A stretch of 64,000 nucleotides of DNA, taken from assembly GCF_013359725.1 (NCBI RefSeq), contig NZ_JABFMW010000022.1, forward strand, positions 1-64,000, in the 5' to 3' direction. The stretch comes from Pseudarthrobacter sp. C4D7 (lineage in GTDB: Bacteria; Actinomycetota; Actinomycetes; Actinomycetales; Micrococcaceae). This document shows positions 63,573-64,000 of the stretch, one piece after another. Under the pieces are notes generated by a model. It saw nothing but the letters and a program-made list of their open reading frames with translations. It did no database searches and was not told the origin of the DNA. A program made the position numbers and the translations under genes. Numbering within the stretch: the first letter of the stretch is position 1; each line of letters starts with the position of its first letter.

Positions 63573-64000
63573 TTAGTCGAGGTAGATGTCCAGGTCTTTC
63601 CAGAGTTGCTGGGTGCGGCGGATCGTGGCCCGGCTGCGCTCCGGGTGGGCTGCTTCCATGCCGGCCAGCAGGCCGTAGATCAGGGAATTGGCGGCGGTGA
63701 CTGACTGGAAAAACGAGATGCCTTCGGAGGCCACCACCAGGAGGTGGTCTGCTGCCGTGGCCAGGCGGCCACGGCGCAGGTCGCTGATGGCGACGACGGT
63801 CGCACCGGCCTGCTTGGCGGCCTCGGCCGCGATGATGATCTGTTTCACCGAGCGCCACATGTTGATGACCACCAGGACGTCCCCGGGGCCCAGGCTGTTG
63901 GTGGCCGAGGCCAGGTGCGGGCCTGAGCGGTTTTCCAGGGTGATGGGGTAGCCCATGGTGGAGCCCAGGTGGGCCATGACGCTGGCCGGCCCGGCGAAGG
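63573..64000 (-). CDS. RpiR-family regulator, C-terminal SIS domain (partial)
   Basis: The frame is open to the window edge, so only the C-terminal 140 residues are visible. DVLVVINMWRSVKQIIIAAEAAKQAGATVVAISDLRRGRLATAADHLLVVASEG is a typical SIS domain as in RpiR/MurR regulators. The N-terminal helix-turn-helix should lie outside the window. It is probably the pathway regulator of the DUF3100 operon, 37 bases from the next gene. Confidence 0.8.
   Translation of the reverse strand, partial: FAGPASVMAHLGSTMGYPITLENRSGPHLASATNSLGPGDVLVVINMWRSVKQIIIAAEAAKQAGATVVAISDLRRGRLATAADHLLVVASEGISFFQSVTAANSLIYGLLAGMEAAHPERSRATIRRTQQLWKDLDIYLD

Overview
The window reads as chromosome of a high-GC actinomycete. 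Codon use, gene families and compact gene packing suggest a soil Micrococcaceae such as Arthrobacter or Pseudarthrobacter; this is inference, as no rRNA or other taxonomic marker is present. Most of the 64 kb is dense, high-GC coding DNA for uptake and catabolism of organic compounds. I see no CRISPR array, tRNA, rRNA, intact insertion sequence or prophage. Bases 1-167 hold no gene I can support.

0-12 kb: an aromatic-acid type MFS transporter divergent from an IclR regulator, two small lipoproteins, a kinase-like protein with an altered P-loop, a dicarboxylate-type carrier, a PLP dehydratase, a secreted beta-propeller protein, an F420/NADP-type oxidoreductase, and an aminotransferase-YitT operon divergent from an Lrp regulator. 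At about 11.7-12.2 kb is what looks like the scar of a deleted LysR/transporter pair, followed by a 32-bp tandem repeat with a hairpin.

12-25 kb: pectin functions (a secreted PL11-type rhamnogalacturonan lyase and a cytoplasmic exo-rhamnogalacturonan-lyase-like protein, each near a LacI-type palindrome) flank an RpiR-regulated MFS/GAF/amidohydrolase operon, an SRPBCC protein and a polysaccharide deacetylase. A stand-alone HATPase protein and a ZIP-type transporter follow.

25-39.6 kb is the metabolic centrepiece: a complete sialic acid utilisation locus. A FadR-type GntR regulator and nagB lie on the plus strand. An eight-gene minus-strand operon encodes an ABC importer with a permease-ATPase fusion, then nanA, nanK, nanE and nagA. 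A divergent DUF4862-type protein and a leaderless sialidase complete it. Together they would import sialic acid or a sialylated glycan and convert Neu5Ac to fructose-6-phosphate. The DUF4862-type protein has no known role and is the best candidate for an undescribed step.

39.6-55 kb: an efflux-type ABC pair divergent from a NarL-type two-component system, an acyl-CoA synthetase, a GNAT acetyltransferase, a GAF histidine kinase, katG, a PRISE-like SDR and a heterodimeric ABC exporter.

55-58.3 kb is a more AT-rich islet with an OLD-family nuclease split by a one-base frameshift and a stand-alone HsdR_N-type PD-(D/E)xK nuclease, probably a small defence island. 58.4-64 kb carries an operon of unknown substrate: an RpiR regulator (cut by the window end), a hydroxyisobutyrate-dehydrogenase-like protein, an aldehyde dehydrogenase, an M20 amidohydrolase and a DUF3100 membrane protein.
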